Shown here: positions 54,309 through 61,434 of the stretch, piece by piece | Position numbering within the stretch: the first letter of the stretch is position 1 | How the letters are laid out: every line of letters starts with the position of its first letter | Origin: a virus | Length of the DNA stretch: 64,000 bases | IMG/VR virus record: IMGVR_UViG_3300041411_000129 | Location: 124,001 to 188,000 of that record | Direction: 5' to 3' (one strand) | Notes under the pieces: model-generated | The model's database searches: none | What the model saw: the letters and a program-made list of their open reading frames with translations, nothing else | Told to the model about the DNA's origin: nothing | Position numbers and translations under genes: made by a program

Positions 54309-54761
54309 ATGCTACTGGATGTCAAAGGCGACATGTTCAAACGCGCCCCAAAGGGATCGTTAGTCGGCATTCCCGTTAATACCGTCGGAGTAGGCGGGAA
54401 GGGTCTGGCGTGTCTAATGAAGCTGCGTTGGCCAGAGGCGTACAAGAAGTATTGCAAAGATTGTAGACGCGGTAGGATCGCATCAGGAGAGCTCTGCGTG
54501 TATGACGTAGGGGACTATCGTCTCGCTATGCTACCAACTAAGTACTACTGGGGTAATCCTTCCGATAAAGGCCTGATCACAATCACGGCTAAAAGACTCC
54601 TTGCCTACATGGAAGGTACGTTCGAGGAAGATTGCTACATCCCTCAACTCGGATGTGGTGATAAGACTGGAACGTTGGATTATGAAGTTGATGTTCGCCC
54701 TATCCTCGAAGAAGTGTTTGGCGAGGCTGGCGAAACCATTCACGTATTCGATTGGAGCTGA
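54309..54761 (+). CDS. Macro-domain protein (ADP-ribose binding/hydrolase, DarG/TARG1-like)
   Basis: The 150-residue protein is a single macro domain. NTVGVGGKGLA (24-34) matches the ADP-ribose diphosphate-binding loop VNTVNCVGVMGKGIA of the DarG/TARG1 class, and PQLGCGDKTGTLDY (112-125) matches the second, distal-ribose loop. These domains remove ADP-ribose from proteins or DNA. A phage copy could reverse DarT-type DNA ADP-ribosylation or other NAD-based host defence; that use is inference. It starts five bases after the ligase-fragment gene, so the two are one operon. Confidence 0.85.
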   Translation: MLLDVKGDMFKRAPKGSLVGIPVNTVGVGGKGLACLMKLRWPEAYKKYCKDCRRGRIASGELCVYDVGDYRLAMLPTKYYWGNPSDKGLITITAKRLLAYMEGTFEEDCYIPQLGCGDKTGTLDYEVDVRPILEEVFGEAGETIHVFDWS

Positions 54762-54764
54762 CAG

Positions 54765-55019
54765 ATGTTCAAAGAGCTGGATGCGAAGATACAGCAAGAT
54801 CTGGTTGCGTTAGGCAAAGAGATCTGGGCTGAGTTTAATATCGATGTACCTGCGCCTGTTGAGGTGTATATCTCACGAGTTGATCAATACCTCAGTCGCC
54901 TACACACTCGGACTCCTCCTGAATTCGAGGTAACTGTAGATGCGGATGGTACATTCACCGTTTATACCCCAGTGAGTAAACCCGTATGTCCTCTAACGAT
55001 AGTAGCAACCCGCCGGTAA
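54765..55019 (+). CDS. Small hypothetical protein, 84 aa
   Basis: Not recognised. It starts four bases after the macro-domain stop. A helical N-terminus is followed by a short beta-rich end (FEVTVDADGTFTVYTPV). It is part of the ligase-fragment/macro operon and overlaps the next gene by 34 nt if that gene starts at 54986. Confidence 0.6.
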   Translation: MFKELDAKIQQDLVALGKEIWAEFNIDVPAPVEVYISRVDQYLSRLHTRTPPEFEVTVDADGTFTVYTPVSKPVCPLTIVATRR

Positions 55020-55390
55020 GAACCATGGCTTTCGAGAGCGCTCAGATCGAACGCATCGAAGCGTGGTTGATCGGTGAAGGCTGGACTGTTAATCGCTTCG
55101 ATTATAGCCTGACACCTTCCTGTGCTGAAGTGAACTACCGCGCCAAGACATTCCGTTCGAACATCAGCAGCGCCTATTACTGTGCGCAAGTGTTTGAGCG
55201 CGTTGAGAACAACCTCAAGACAAAAGGAGTAACAACCGTTGGAGGATACATGTACGTCTTCAGTGGAGGAGAAACCCACCGTCGGCATGATGGCGGGGAT
55301 TTGTATCAACATAAAGCGCTATCTATCCACCCGGTGGAGTTACCGCGTGCGAAGCCTAAGGCTATTGATGAGCTGATATACCCGGCGTAA
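54986..55390 (+). CDS. Hypothetical protein, 134 aa (or 121 aa)
   Basis: Not recognised. Two starts are possible: ATG 54986, overlapping the previous gene by 34 nt, or ATG 55025 just after it with GGTAAG upstream. The protein is mixed alpha/beta with a Gly-rich turn (YMYVFSGGETHRRHDGG). Last gene of the operon, closed by a GCCCGGC hairpin. Confidence 0.6.
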   Translation: MSSNDSSNPPVRTMAFESAQIERIEAWLIGEGWTVNRFDYSLTPSCAEVNYRAKTFRSNISSAYYCAQVFERVENNLKTKGVTTVGGYMYVFSGGETHRRHDGGDLYQHKALSIHPVELPRAKPKAIDELIYPA

Positions 55391-55402
55391 GCGGCATACA
55401 TC

Positions 55403-55421
55403 GCCCGGCCTTGAGCCGGGC
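55403..55421 (+). terminator. Hairpin terminator with TTTATGC tail
   Basis: GCCCGGC pairs with GCCGGGC, followed by TTTATGCTGC; no long T-tract. Confidence 0.7.
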
Positions 55422-55455
55422 TTTATGCTGCAATCGTAGTCAAAGAATTTACAGT

Positions 55456-55466
55456 CACACATTGCC
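55456..55466 (+). promoter_or_regulatory. Putative early-type promoter box
   Basis: CACACATTGCC, preceded by CAGT as in other copies, ends 43 nt before ATG 55509. Confidence 0.5.
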
Positions 55467-55508
55467 GGAGTACATAAACCAACTGATCAACGAAACTGGA
55501 GATCAATC

Positions 55509-55604
55509 ATGGCAAACTTTGCCCGTGCTGTAGCCGTCGGTGTAACCGTCGTCGTAGTATCGCAAATCATCCTTCGCCAGCTTTCCAAGCGCGGCTACAT
55601 CTAA
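55509..55604 (+). CDS. Membrane microprotein, 31 aa
   Basis: MANFARAVAVGVTVVVVSQI continues to LSKRGYI. It has one hydrophobic segment (about 6-22) with a basic C-terminal end, so it is probably a single-pass inner-membrane peptide. A promoter box and GGAGATCAATC ribosome region stand upstream. Function unknown. Confidence 0.55.
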   Translation: MANFARAVAVGVTVVVVSQIILRQLSKRGYI

Positions 55605-55635
55605 CCCCAATTCTAACGACCGAGGAGGTCTAATC

Positions 55636-55755
55636 ATGAAACAGAAACCACGCGAAATCCGAATCTACTTCCGCGGTCAAGTCGCCCTCGATATTCGAGA
55701 CAGACTCATCTTGGCGCAAATCACCACCCCGGTAAAGACTAAGGATTCGAAATGA
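55636..55755 (+). CDS. Basic microprotein, 39 aa
   Basis: An ideal GAGGAGG precedes ATG 55636. The 39 residues are basic (MKQKPREIRIYFRGQ...) and end TKDSK. The next ATG overlaps the stop (ATGA). Not recognised; the strong ribosome site and coupling support translation. Confidence 0.55.
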   Translation: MKQKPREIRIYFRGQVALDIRDRLILAQITTPVKTKDSK

Positions 55756-55880
55756 AACAGTTTAAACTCGTACTGGCTGGCATGATTCTGAGCATTGGCA
55801 TTTCGACTGCTTACTCTTCAGGTATCTTCGATGAAGCTGGTCAGTACAAGGCGCAACACGCAGCATTCGCAGCGCAGTAA
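55752..55880 (+). CDS. Microprotein with signal-like N-terminus, 42 aa
   Basis: MKQFKLVLAGMILSIGISTA is a basic start plus hydrophobic core, like a signal peptide or anchor, ahead of a short polar tail ending AAFAAQ. It is coupled to the 39-aa gene by ATGA. A small envelope-targeted peptide is likely; the role is unknown. Confidence 0.55.
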   Translation: MKQFKLVLAGMILSIGISTAYSSGIFDEAGQYKAQHAAFAAQ

Positions 55881-55906
55881 TTTATTGCAATCTAAAAAGA
55901 TTGACT

Positions 55907-55917
55907 GACACATTACT
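55907..55917 (+). promoter_or_regulatory. Putative early-type promoter box
   Basis: GACACATTACT followed by AACGTAGTCAT, 52 nt before ATG 55969. Confidence 0.45.
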
Positions 55918-55968
55918 AACGTAGTCATGCGCTGACTTTTGATACCCACTGTCCGTGGAGGACGCCCC

Positions 55969-56295
55969 ATGAATTTCCAAACCGTAGCAGACATCATAAT
56001 CTGCTTACTCTTCATCTACTTCGCGACCGTTAGAACCCGCGTGGTCTGGAAGCATTTGAAGGATCGTAACGCCGTCACAGTTGCCCGCATCTACGGCTGC
56101 TGTTGTGTTGCGATTGGTTGGAACGGAACGATCTCTCGATACGTTAAAGTAACTCTACCGATACTCGGTGTGATGCTCTACGGATCATGGACTTTCCAGT
56201 TGATCGGTACTCTCAGCTTCTTAGCTGTTGAGCAAGCGATCGCACTTGTTGTAGCCGTTTCAATTTATCTCGCTGCACGTTTCGTAACACGCTGA
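55969..56295 (+). CDS. Membrane protein, 108 aa
   Basis: About three hydrophobic segments (7-22, 60-78, 84-104) with a CCC cluster near 44-46 predict an inner-membrane protein. I use ATG 55969; its leader GTCCGTGGAGGAC is the same 13 bases as before the next membrane gene. Family not recognised. Superinfection control or host-envelope modification would be typical for such small early genes, but this is guesswork. Confidence 0.65.
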   Translation: MNFQTVADIIICLLFIYFATVRTRVVWKHLKDRNAVTVARIYGCCCVAIGWNGTISRYVKVTLPILGVMLYGSWTFQLIGTLSFLAVEQAIALVVAVSIYLAARFVTR

Positions 56296-56349
56296 ACCCA
56301 AACCCTAACGTAACACCCTTTGTAATTAACGTCCGTGGAGGACAAACAA

Positions 56350-56703
56350 ATGCTCGATATCATCTTCACTATCCCTGTAGCAATCGTGTTCATGCTCATC
56401 ACTCTGATGGCTGGTTACGTCATTGGCAAACTGAAAGAAGACGAACGCTGGGAAGAAGTCGCTATGGCTTTCTGCACTATGGGTGACTGGGGTCTCAAGA
56501 CTCACTTCACTCGCCGTCTGATGCTTTTGCTGAACATCGTCATCTCCATCATCTGGATCTACTACATCGACACTCCAGTCTTCGTAGCGTTCTGCATGAC
56601 TATCATCGTAGCTTCCCACATCGCAGCCTACATCCTGAACACTCGTTGCGGTATTCCATACCCAGACAAAGATGCAGTGAAAGTGATGTTCCTTAAGAAG
56701 TAA
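56350..56703 (+). CDS. Membrane protein, 117 aa
   Basis: Three hydrophobic helices (3-25, 57-73, 76-95) separated by a charged cytosolic-type loop (KLKEDERWEEV). The leader has the same GTCCGTGGAGGAC as the previous gene; ATG 56350 is preferred to GTG 56335, which lies in that leader. Not recognised; possibly a paired partner of the 108-aa membrane protein. Confidence 0.65.
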   Translation: MLDIIFTIPVAIVFMLITLMAGYVIGKLKEDERWEEVAMAFCTMGDWGLKTHFTRRLMLLLNIVISIIWIYYIDTPVFVAFCMTIIVASHIAAYILNTRCGIPYPDKDAVKVMFLKK

Positions 56704-56714
56704 GTAACGATATG

Positions 56715-56737
56715 TGAGGGTGGCCCAGCCACCCTCA
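56715..56737 (+). terminator. Strong terminator
   Basis: TGAGGGTGGC-CCA-GCCACCCTCA followed by ATTGTTAATC and a T10 run. Confidence 0.9.
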
Positions 56738-56770
56738 TTGTTAATCTTTTTTTTTTGGTCGAGGTGTGGG

Positions 56771-57817
56771 ATGCCTAGTAAAAGCAAGAAGCAATATGAT
56801 CTCATGAAGATCGCTTCGTATAACAAAGAGTTTGCCGAGAAACGCCACATCGATCAGGATGCTGCGCGTGAATGGCATAAGGCTGATAAGGAGATGGAGA
56901 AGAAGGATAAAGACTTCTACAAGAACCTCCCCGATCATGCTGAAGATAAGAAAAAGAAGAAGCCTGCTAAGAAGCGTACCAGTCAGCGCCGTAAGCGCGA
57001 GAAGGGTGAAGCTCATGAGAAGGCTGGCGATGCTTCGATGGAAGGTGTCGTATCGTCTATCTTGGATCTCTTTCGATCCAGCCAGACTATCGATGACATT
57101 CCAGACGCTGTTAGTGATAGCGTCATCCAAAAGCTTTCCGCCGATCCAAATGCATTGGCCGGGATGGAACTGCGCACTGGTCCTGTCGATGTACGTGGGG
57201 TCAATACTCACTTCCTGCTGAAGACCTGGTCGAACAACTGGCTATCGGATGTTGAGGCTCACGCCAAGGCAATCGATGCGTTCTACAAGAAGTTCATTCC
57301 TGCGCGTGCTGCGTACGGTAATGCGCTGAAGAAGATCTACGATCAGTGCGAGAAGATGTCTCCTAGTGAAGCGCTGGCTTACGCCAAGCCTCGCGTCAAC
57401 ATGGAGAAGATCAAACTCGGTCGTATGGACCTCCCTGACCTGAAGAACTTCGCGGTTGATTTCAAACGCGATGGTCATGGCTACAAGCTTACCCTCGGTA
57501 CTCCGGGTAAAGGTCCTGATTCGATGGAAGCCCTCAGCGAAGGCGCTATCCGTAAAGTCGTATCCATCCTCGGCATTCTCCTTCGCGGTTACGACTACGA
57601 AGATGAAGACGACTACGGTTGGTATCTTGACGATACGGACGAAGCCAAGTTCTGGATGCGTAACTTCCCGGATGAAGATGAAATCACCGGTGAGTTGCTC
57701 AGCCTGTTCCCGTGCGCTGGCGACTGGTACGAGTTTGCTTATGATGACGTTCTCGACATGGCGATCGAGAAGATGTACCTTGGTCTGAAAGGCCTGGTCA
57801 TGAAGTCCATCAAGTAA
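56771..57817 (+). CDS. Inner-head-like protein with basic N-terminus, 348 aa
   Basis: The first 80 residues are extremely basic ([19 protein letters not shown] around 61-79). DASMEGVV follows with a candidate S-M-E cut at 89-91, then an amphipathic helix and a helical body with acidic clusters ([10 protein letters not shown]). The S-x-E plus helix layout recalls the inner-head set, but the leader is basic, not acidic, so it could instead bind DNA until cleaved. I start at ATG 56771 behind GAGGTG; the longer 56714 reading crosses the terminator. Placed away from the other virion genes. Confidence 0.55.
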   Translation: MPSKSKKQYDLMKIASYNKEFAEKRHIDQDAAREWHKADKEMEKKDKDFYKNLPDHAEDKKKKKPAKKRTSQRRKREKGEAHEKAGDASMEGVVSSILDLFRSSQTIDDIPDAVSDSVIQKLSADPNALAGMELRTGPVDVRGVNTHFLLKTWSNNWLSDVEAHAKAIDAFYKKFIPARAAYGNALKKIYDQCEKMSPSEALAYAKPRVNMEKIKLGRMDLPDLKNFAVDFKRDGHGYKLTLGTPGKGPDSMEALSEGAIRKVVSILGILLRGYDYEDEDDYGWYLDDTDEAKFWMRNFPDEDEITGELLSLFPCAGDWYEFAYDDVLDMAIEKMYLGLKGLVMKSIK

Positions 57818-57823
57818 CATAAG

Positions 57824-57841
57824 GCCCGGCTTCGGCCGGGC
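57824..57841 (+). terminator. UUCG hairpin terminator
   Basis: GCCCGGC-TTCG-GCCGGGC followed by TCTATGCC. Confidence 0.7.
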
Positions 57842-57866
57842 TCTATGCCGTCAACTAATTTACGGT

Positions 57867-57877
57867 CACACATTACC
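57867..57877 (+). promoter_or_regulatory. Putative early-type promoter box
   Basis: CACACATTACC, preceded by GGT, ends 41 nt before ATG 57918. Confidence 0.5.
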
Positions 57878-57917
57878 CACTCGTCACTTAACCATTAATC
57901 AAGATCGGAGTTACCGC

Positions 57918-58310
57918 ATGAAACCTTTGAAACAAGCAATCTATTCTTCGCGTTCGGCTGATAAGTTCGTAGTTCGTCTTCCAGACGGCATGCGTGAAAA
58001 GATCGCTGATGTTGCTCGTGGTCACCACCGCAGCATGAACTCTGAAATCATCGCACGACTCGAAGCGTCGTTGATGGCTGAAGGGCACATTGATGTGGAA
58101 GAGGGTGAACTGGAAGCATTGCCACCTGAAGGTTGGATGCCGGGTATTGGTCAATTTGTTTATAAGAAAGCCGGTGGTAAGAAAATCTACGGAACCATCA
58201 AAGCAATTTATATCAACGAGCTGGGTGAGATGTCAGCCAAGGTCACTAACGATCTACTGGGCAACTTCACCGAAATGCTGAAGCTCTTACGTCCTGTCAT
58301 CCTGAAGTAA
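57918..58310 (+). CDS. Arc/MetJ-type ribbon-helix-helix DNA-binding protein
   Basis: Residues about 15-52 read [19 protein letters not shown] then [14 protein letters not shown], the strand-helix-helix pattern of Arc and phage Mnt repressors, with the NSEII turn typical of the family. RHH proteins bind short inverted repeats as dimers. The C-terminal 75 residues are an extra domain of mixed alpha/beta type. CGGAG precedes ATG 57918. A perfect 11-bp inverted repeat lies just downstream (58325-58370), a possible operator. Likely an early transcription regulator. Confidence 0.8.
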   Translation: MKPLKQAIYSSRSADKFVVRLPDGMREKIADVARGHHRSMNSEIIARLEASLMAEGHIDVEEGELEALPPEGWMPGIGQFVYKKAGGKKIYGTIKAIYINELGEMSAKVTNDLLGNFTEMLKLLRPVILK

Positions 58311-58324
58311 TTCGTTACTAGATA

Positions 58325-58370
58325 GACTCATGGTTTGTATTCCCCTATCAAGAGAATCGAACCATGAGTC
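58325..58370. promoter_or_regulatory. 11-bp inverted repeat enclosing the next start codon
   Basis: GACTCATGGTT (58325-58335) and AACCATGAGTC (58360-58370) are perfect arms around a 24-nt centre. The right arm contains the ATG of the following gene, so the RNA hairpin would hide it; as DNA it could be an operator for the upstream RHH protein. Confidence 0.65.
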
Positions 58371-58681
58371 TTAAAGCCCGCGACTTCTTCAACATCTACT
58401 GGATGCACCCGATCCCAGGTGTGTACATCAGCTTTGAAGAATCCACCGAAGCCGCTGAGCCGCCTGAGCCGAATCAAGTTCCTACGCACAGCGTAGAAGT
58501 TCTGGTCGACGTGTGCGGTATGCAGCGCCAGCTGTCTGGCTCCATGGCGGTATCGTGGAGTGAGGCTGAATTCGCTAAGCACAACTCGGCTGACTTCACG
58601 AACATCGTGAACAACGCCATCAGCGATAAACTCCTCCCGTACGTGAAGATCGTCGGCAGCGTGACTATCGCCAAATTGTAA
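58364..58681 (+). CDS. Hypothetical protein, 105 aa
   Basis: Not recognised. Its ATG lies in the right arm of an 11-bp inverted repeat; only CAAGAGAATC in the loop resembles a ribosome site, so translation may be controlled by structure. The protein is acidic with a Pro/Glu-rich linker near 25-35 and a beta-like end (VKIVGSVTIAKL). Confidence 0.65.
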   Translation: MSLKARDFFNIYWMHPIPGVYISFEESTEAAEPPEPNQVPTHSVEVLVDVCGMQRQLSGSMAVSWSEAEFAKHNSADFTNIVNNAISDKLLPYVKIVGSVTIAKL

Positions 58682-58697
58682 TTGCAGCAAACATGAC

Positions 58698-58715
58698 GCC
58701 CCACTTCGGTGGGGC
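58698..58715 (+). terminator. UUCG hairpin terminator
   Basis: GCCCCAC-TTCG-GTGGGGC followed by TTTGTGTTCTTTCTTTTT. Confidence 0.85.
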
Positions 58716-58749
58716 TTTGTGTTCTTTCTTTTTATTAAGGGGCGGCCAA

Positions 58750-59199
58750 ATGTCCACAATCCACGTTAAAGATGTCAAACGCATCAAAGGTCCTAATGTC
58801 GAATCATTAGACCGATTTGTTATCGCAGGTCAGGCTCCTATCAGGGTTACTATCCTACCAGGCCTTGATCTCATCATAGATGGCGACAAAGAACTGTGTG
58901 CGGAAGATGTATCCGGTTTCGTAACCGTTCACTTCAATCGTGACAGTCAAGGAATCGGTATCGGCACTATCTATTTCAGGCTGGAATCTCGTTACTACAG
59001 CTGTCCTGAAACCAAATCCCTGCTGCACGGACCAACACTCTGCAAACTCATCGCAGAGTATCTCCATCGTAACTTCAAGGTGGATATAGGTCTTGGCTAT
59101 CTAGTCGAAGACTGGAAGGTCGGCGGTCGTATCTCCGCCCGTGGTCATTCCGATGGCCGTGGCGACATCCTTTACTATACTGGCAATCGTTGCAAATAG
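58750..59199 (+). CDS. Hypothetical protein, 149 aa
   Basis: Not recognised. GGGGCGG precedes ATG 58750; the longer reading from 58693 runs through the terminator. It is mixed alpha/beta, with a Gly/Arg-rich C-terminus. It ends nine bases before the thymidylate synthase start, so the two are likely co-expressed. Confidence 0.65.
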   Translation: MSTIHVKDVKRIKGPNVESLDRFVIAGQAPIRVTILPGLDLIIDGDKELCAEDVSGFVTVHFNRDSQGIGIGTIYFRLESRYYSCPETKSLLHGPTLCKLIAEYLHRNFKVDIGLGYLVEDWKVGGRISARGHSDGRGDILYYTGNRCK

Positions 59200-59208
59200 G
59201 AGTTGTAC

Positions 59209-60852
59209 ATGTTTCTGAATGAAGTGGATCAAATCCAACACAACCTCTACTCCAAGCTCATGGAACAGGGTTATCTGAAAGGCGACCGGACAGGTGTAGG
59301 CACCCTCATGCTGCCGGGTCTGGTAATGAACTACGATATCAGCGATAAACGTATCCCGCTGCCGTCGACCAAAGAAGTCTTCAACAAGTCGTGGGGCATC
59401 GAGAACCTGATGTTCATCTCGGGTTCCAGCAACATCAAGTTCCTGAAAGACAACAACGTGTCGATCTGGGATAACTGGTTCATGCCAGGCACTGCGGTTT
59501 ACGACGAACCGAAGCGCGTTCCTTACACTCTGGATGAACGCATTCAAGTCGCTGTGGACACGGGTCATCGTCAGGCGATCCTCGATCACGTTACTGCGTT
59601 CAAGCTCAATTCGAAAAGCATCGGCAGTGGCTGCATCGTTGTTCAAGACGAGAACGGCGATCTGGTGGAGTTCTTCAATCTTACTTTCACGTATTACGGT
59701 GAGCTGATTGGATATCTCGATGGTCTCGGAATTCCAACCCATAATGAAAATGGTGGTGGTAAGCCGGTCGGCATTCAGACTCGTCTGAAACGTGTTGCGA
59801 AGAATCAGTCTGCTTGCTGGGAAGCTATCAACGCTATCGTCTTCAACTTCGGTGATGAAGTCGCCGCAGGCGATAAGCCGTACAAGGTCGTTGTCTTCCA
59901 TAACGGCAAGTTTGTTGACGTCGAGATCAGTCAGAAGAAAGTCGCAGCTATTCAGGCTGTGATGGATACCTTTGATATTCCGAAGTATCCTCTGTTGGAA
60001 GCTGATATCGGTCAGGGTAGCTACGGCGTTCAGTGGCGGCGGTGGCAGGATACGCAGATTGTTGACTGCATGTATGACGACGCTACATTCAAGCAGTACG
60101 AAGCTCAGGGCTACACGTTCAAGGGTAATCTGGATTACGGCCCGGATGAAGATCGCATGAAGTGTGTCTTCCATCGCGATATCGACCAGTTGCAGAACTG
60201 CATCGATATGTTGCGCAAGAACCCTGACGATCGCCGCATGATCGTTAACGCATGGAACCCAGGTCGTACATGGCAAGCTGCTTTGCCTCCGTGCCATCTG
60301 TACTTCCAGTTCATCAGCTATCCGAAGACTGCCGGTCAGATCCTCGACGATCTCGAGAAAGCGGGCATGCTGCAAAGCCTGCGTCAAGCGATCTCCGAAG
60401 ATTACGGCACTCACGTAATCGAAACTGTTCAAAGCTTCGAGAAGAAGTACGAAGAAGATGAAGAGTTCTACGGTTACGTGAAGCGTTTCTGTGAGCATGC
60501 GGTAGTAGGCGTTAATCCACGCCTCATATCCACGCTGATGGTAATGCGCTCCAACGACTACGCTCTGGGCATGCCGTTCAACGTAGCGCAGTATGCGGCC
60601 TTGACGCACATGGTTGCACACGTCACCGGCCACGATACTGACCGTCTGATCGTTGTAGGTGGTGATTGCCACCTGTACGTGAATCAGCTGGAAGGTATCA
60701 GCAAACAGTTGGCGCGTACTTCTACGGAAGAGAGTGATCCTCGGTTCATTATCAAACGTAAGATCGCCGAGATTGATGACTTCACTTTCGAAGACTTCAA
60801 AATCGAAGGCTATCTGCCGCAGCCAAACATCCCAATGCCTGTCGCGGTGTAA
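59209..60852 (+). CDS. thyA: Thymidylate synthase (ThyA type) with large insertion
   Basis: Makes dTMP from dUMP with methylene-tetrahydrofolate. The family signatures are present: RTGVGT (27-32), ADIGQGSYGVQWRRW (265-279), DRRMIVNAWNP, the catalytic LPPCH (C362), RSNDYALGMPFN (about 447-458) and GGDCHLYVNQ. The protein is 547 residues against about 265 for bacterial ThyA. Most of the excess is a block of about 170 residues between WDNW and the YGVQW motif, and a smaller insert precedes RSNDY. The insert has no intein splice motif. AGGAG precedes ATG 59209. It probably feeds phage DNA synthesis. Confidence 0.92.
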   Translation: MFLNEVDQIQHNLYSKLMEQGYLKGDRTGVGTLMLPGLVMNYDISDKRIPLPSTKEVFNKSWGIENLMFISGSSNIKFLKDNNVSIWDNWFMPGTAVYDEPKRVPYTLDERIQVAVDTGHRQAILDHVTAFKLNSKSIGSGCIVVQDENGDLVEFFNLTFTYYGELIGYLDGLGIPTHNENGGGKPVGIQTRLKRVAKNQSACWEAINAIVFNFGDEVAAGDKPYKVVVFHNGKFVDVEISQKKVAAIQAVMDTFDIPKYPLLEADIGQGSYGVQWRRWQDTQIVDCMYDDATFKQYEAQGYTFKGNLDYGPDEDRMKCVFHRDIDQLQNCIDMLRKNPDDRRMIVNAWNPGRTWQAALPPCHLYFQFISYPKTAGQILDDLEKAGMLQSLRQAISEDYGTHVIETVQSFEKKYEEDEEFYGYVKRFCEHAVVGVNPRLISTLMVMRSNDYALGMPFNVAQYAALTHMVAHVTGHDTDRLIVVGGDCHLYVNQLEGISKQLARTSTEESDPRFIIKRKIAEIDDFTFEDFKIEGYLPQPNIPMPVAV

Positions 60853-60865
60853 TGGAGTAAGGTCC

Positions 60866-61243
60866 ATGATTCGTTATCGTGAGTATTGGCCGGCCTTCTT
60901 CGATATAGCTCGAGAGCCGGTTGTAGGTGAGGTCGAAACGCTCGATGAACTGCTCGAAGTACCTTTCATTAAGGAAAAGGCAGAATGCGCAGGTGATCAA
61001 GTTAAGTTCGCGCTGAGCCTGCATGACACCCACGGTCACTTGATGCGCTGTACAAGTGATGATAAGTGGTGGGTTGTAGCAACGTTCTTCTACGACACCA
61101 AGCCTGAACCTACAGACAAGCTCCCACTCTGGGTAGCGCCTGACGTAGTGCAGGTAGCGCCGTATGTCGAGAAAGAATATCCAGATCCTGTTCCACTGGA
61201 TGATCTCCTCGCAAGCGGCGCCGTCAAGAAGACTGTACGCTGA
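60866..61243 (+). CDS. Hypothetical protein, 125 aa
   Basis: Not recognised. ATG 60866 follows GGAGTAAGG and lies 13 bp after thyA; the longer reading from 60734 overlaps thyA. Acidic, Trp/Tyr-rich in places (DDKWWVVATFFYD) and mixed alpha/beta. Its TGA overlaps the apparent CTG start of the next small gene. Confidence 0.65.
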   Translation: MIRYREYWPAFFDIAREPVVGEVETLDELLEVPFIKEKAECAGDQVKFALSLHDTHGHLMRCTSDDKWWVVATFFYDTKPEPTDKLPLWVAPDVVQVAPYVEKEYPDPVPLDDLLASGAVKKTVR

Positions 61244-61434
61244 GCGGTAAAGCACCGCATCCTATCGATGACCCTGAGATAAGGTTTAAAGCCAAACTCT
61301 TAGGGTTCACCGATGAAGCTCTCGAATCCATACGCGACTCACAACTGAAAGCTTGTCTAGCATGTCAGCTAGTCGGGAAGAGGAAGTGTGTTCGCGTATG
61401 TCAAGCGATGCGGAATAGGAACGAACTCGAATGA
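61240..61434 (+). CDS. Cys-rich small protein, 64 aa, apparent CTG start
   Basis: A frame open from 61204 reads LSGKAPHPIDDPEIRFKAK and ends QAMRNRNELE, stopping at TGA 61432-61434, which overlaps the next gene as ATGA. It has no ATG, GTG or TTG before residue 57. The CTG at 61240 overlaps the upstream TGA (CTGA), a coupling position normally held by ATGA. C39-x2-C42 and C50-x3-C54 could bind zinc. Alternatives are an ATA/ATC start or -1 readthrough from the 125-aa gene. Translation is inferred from coding quality and gene spacing. Confidence 0.5.
   Translation: MSGKAPHPIDDPEIRFKAKLLGFTDEALESIRDSQLKACLACQLVGKRKCVRVCQAMRNRNELE

Noticed and set aside
56714-56770. Longer N-terminus for the 348-aa protein
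   Set aside because: The extra residues are translated from a terminator hairpin and its T-run.
59480-60000. Intein or homing endonuclease inside thymidylate synthase
   Set aside because: The inserted block lacks an N-terminal Cys/Ser splice site, a terminal HN-C/S/T and LAGLIDADG or HNH motifs.
59101-60867. 588-aa minus-strand open frame over thymidylate synthase
   Set aside because: It is the antisense of a clear ThyA gene, has no ribosome site and reads as His/Val/Ile-rich shadow sequence.
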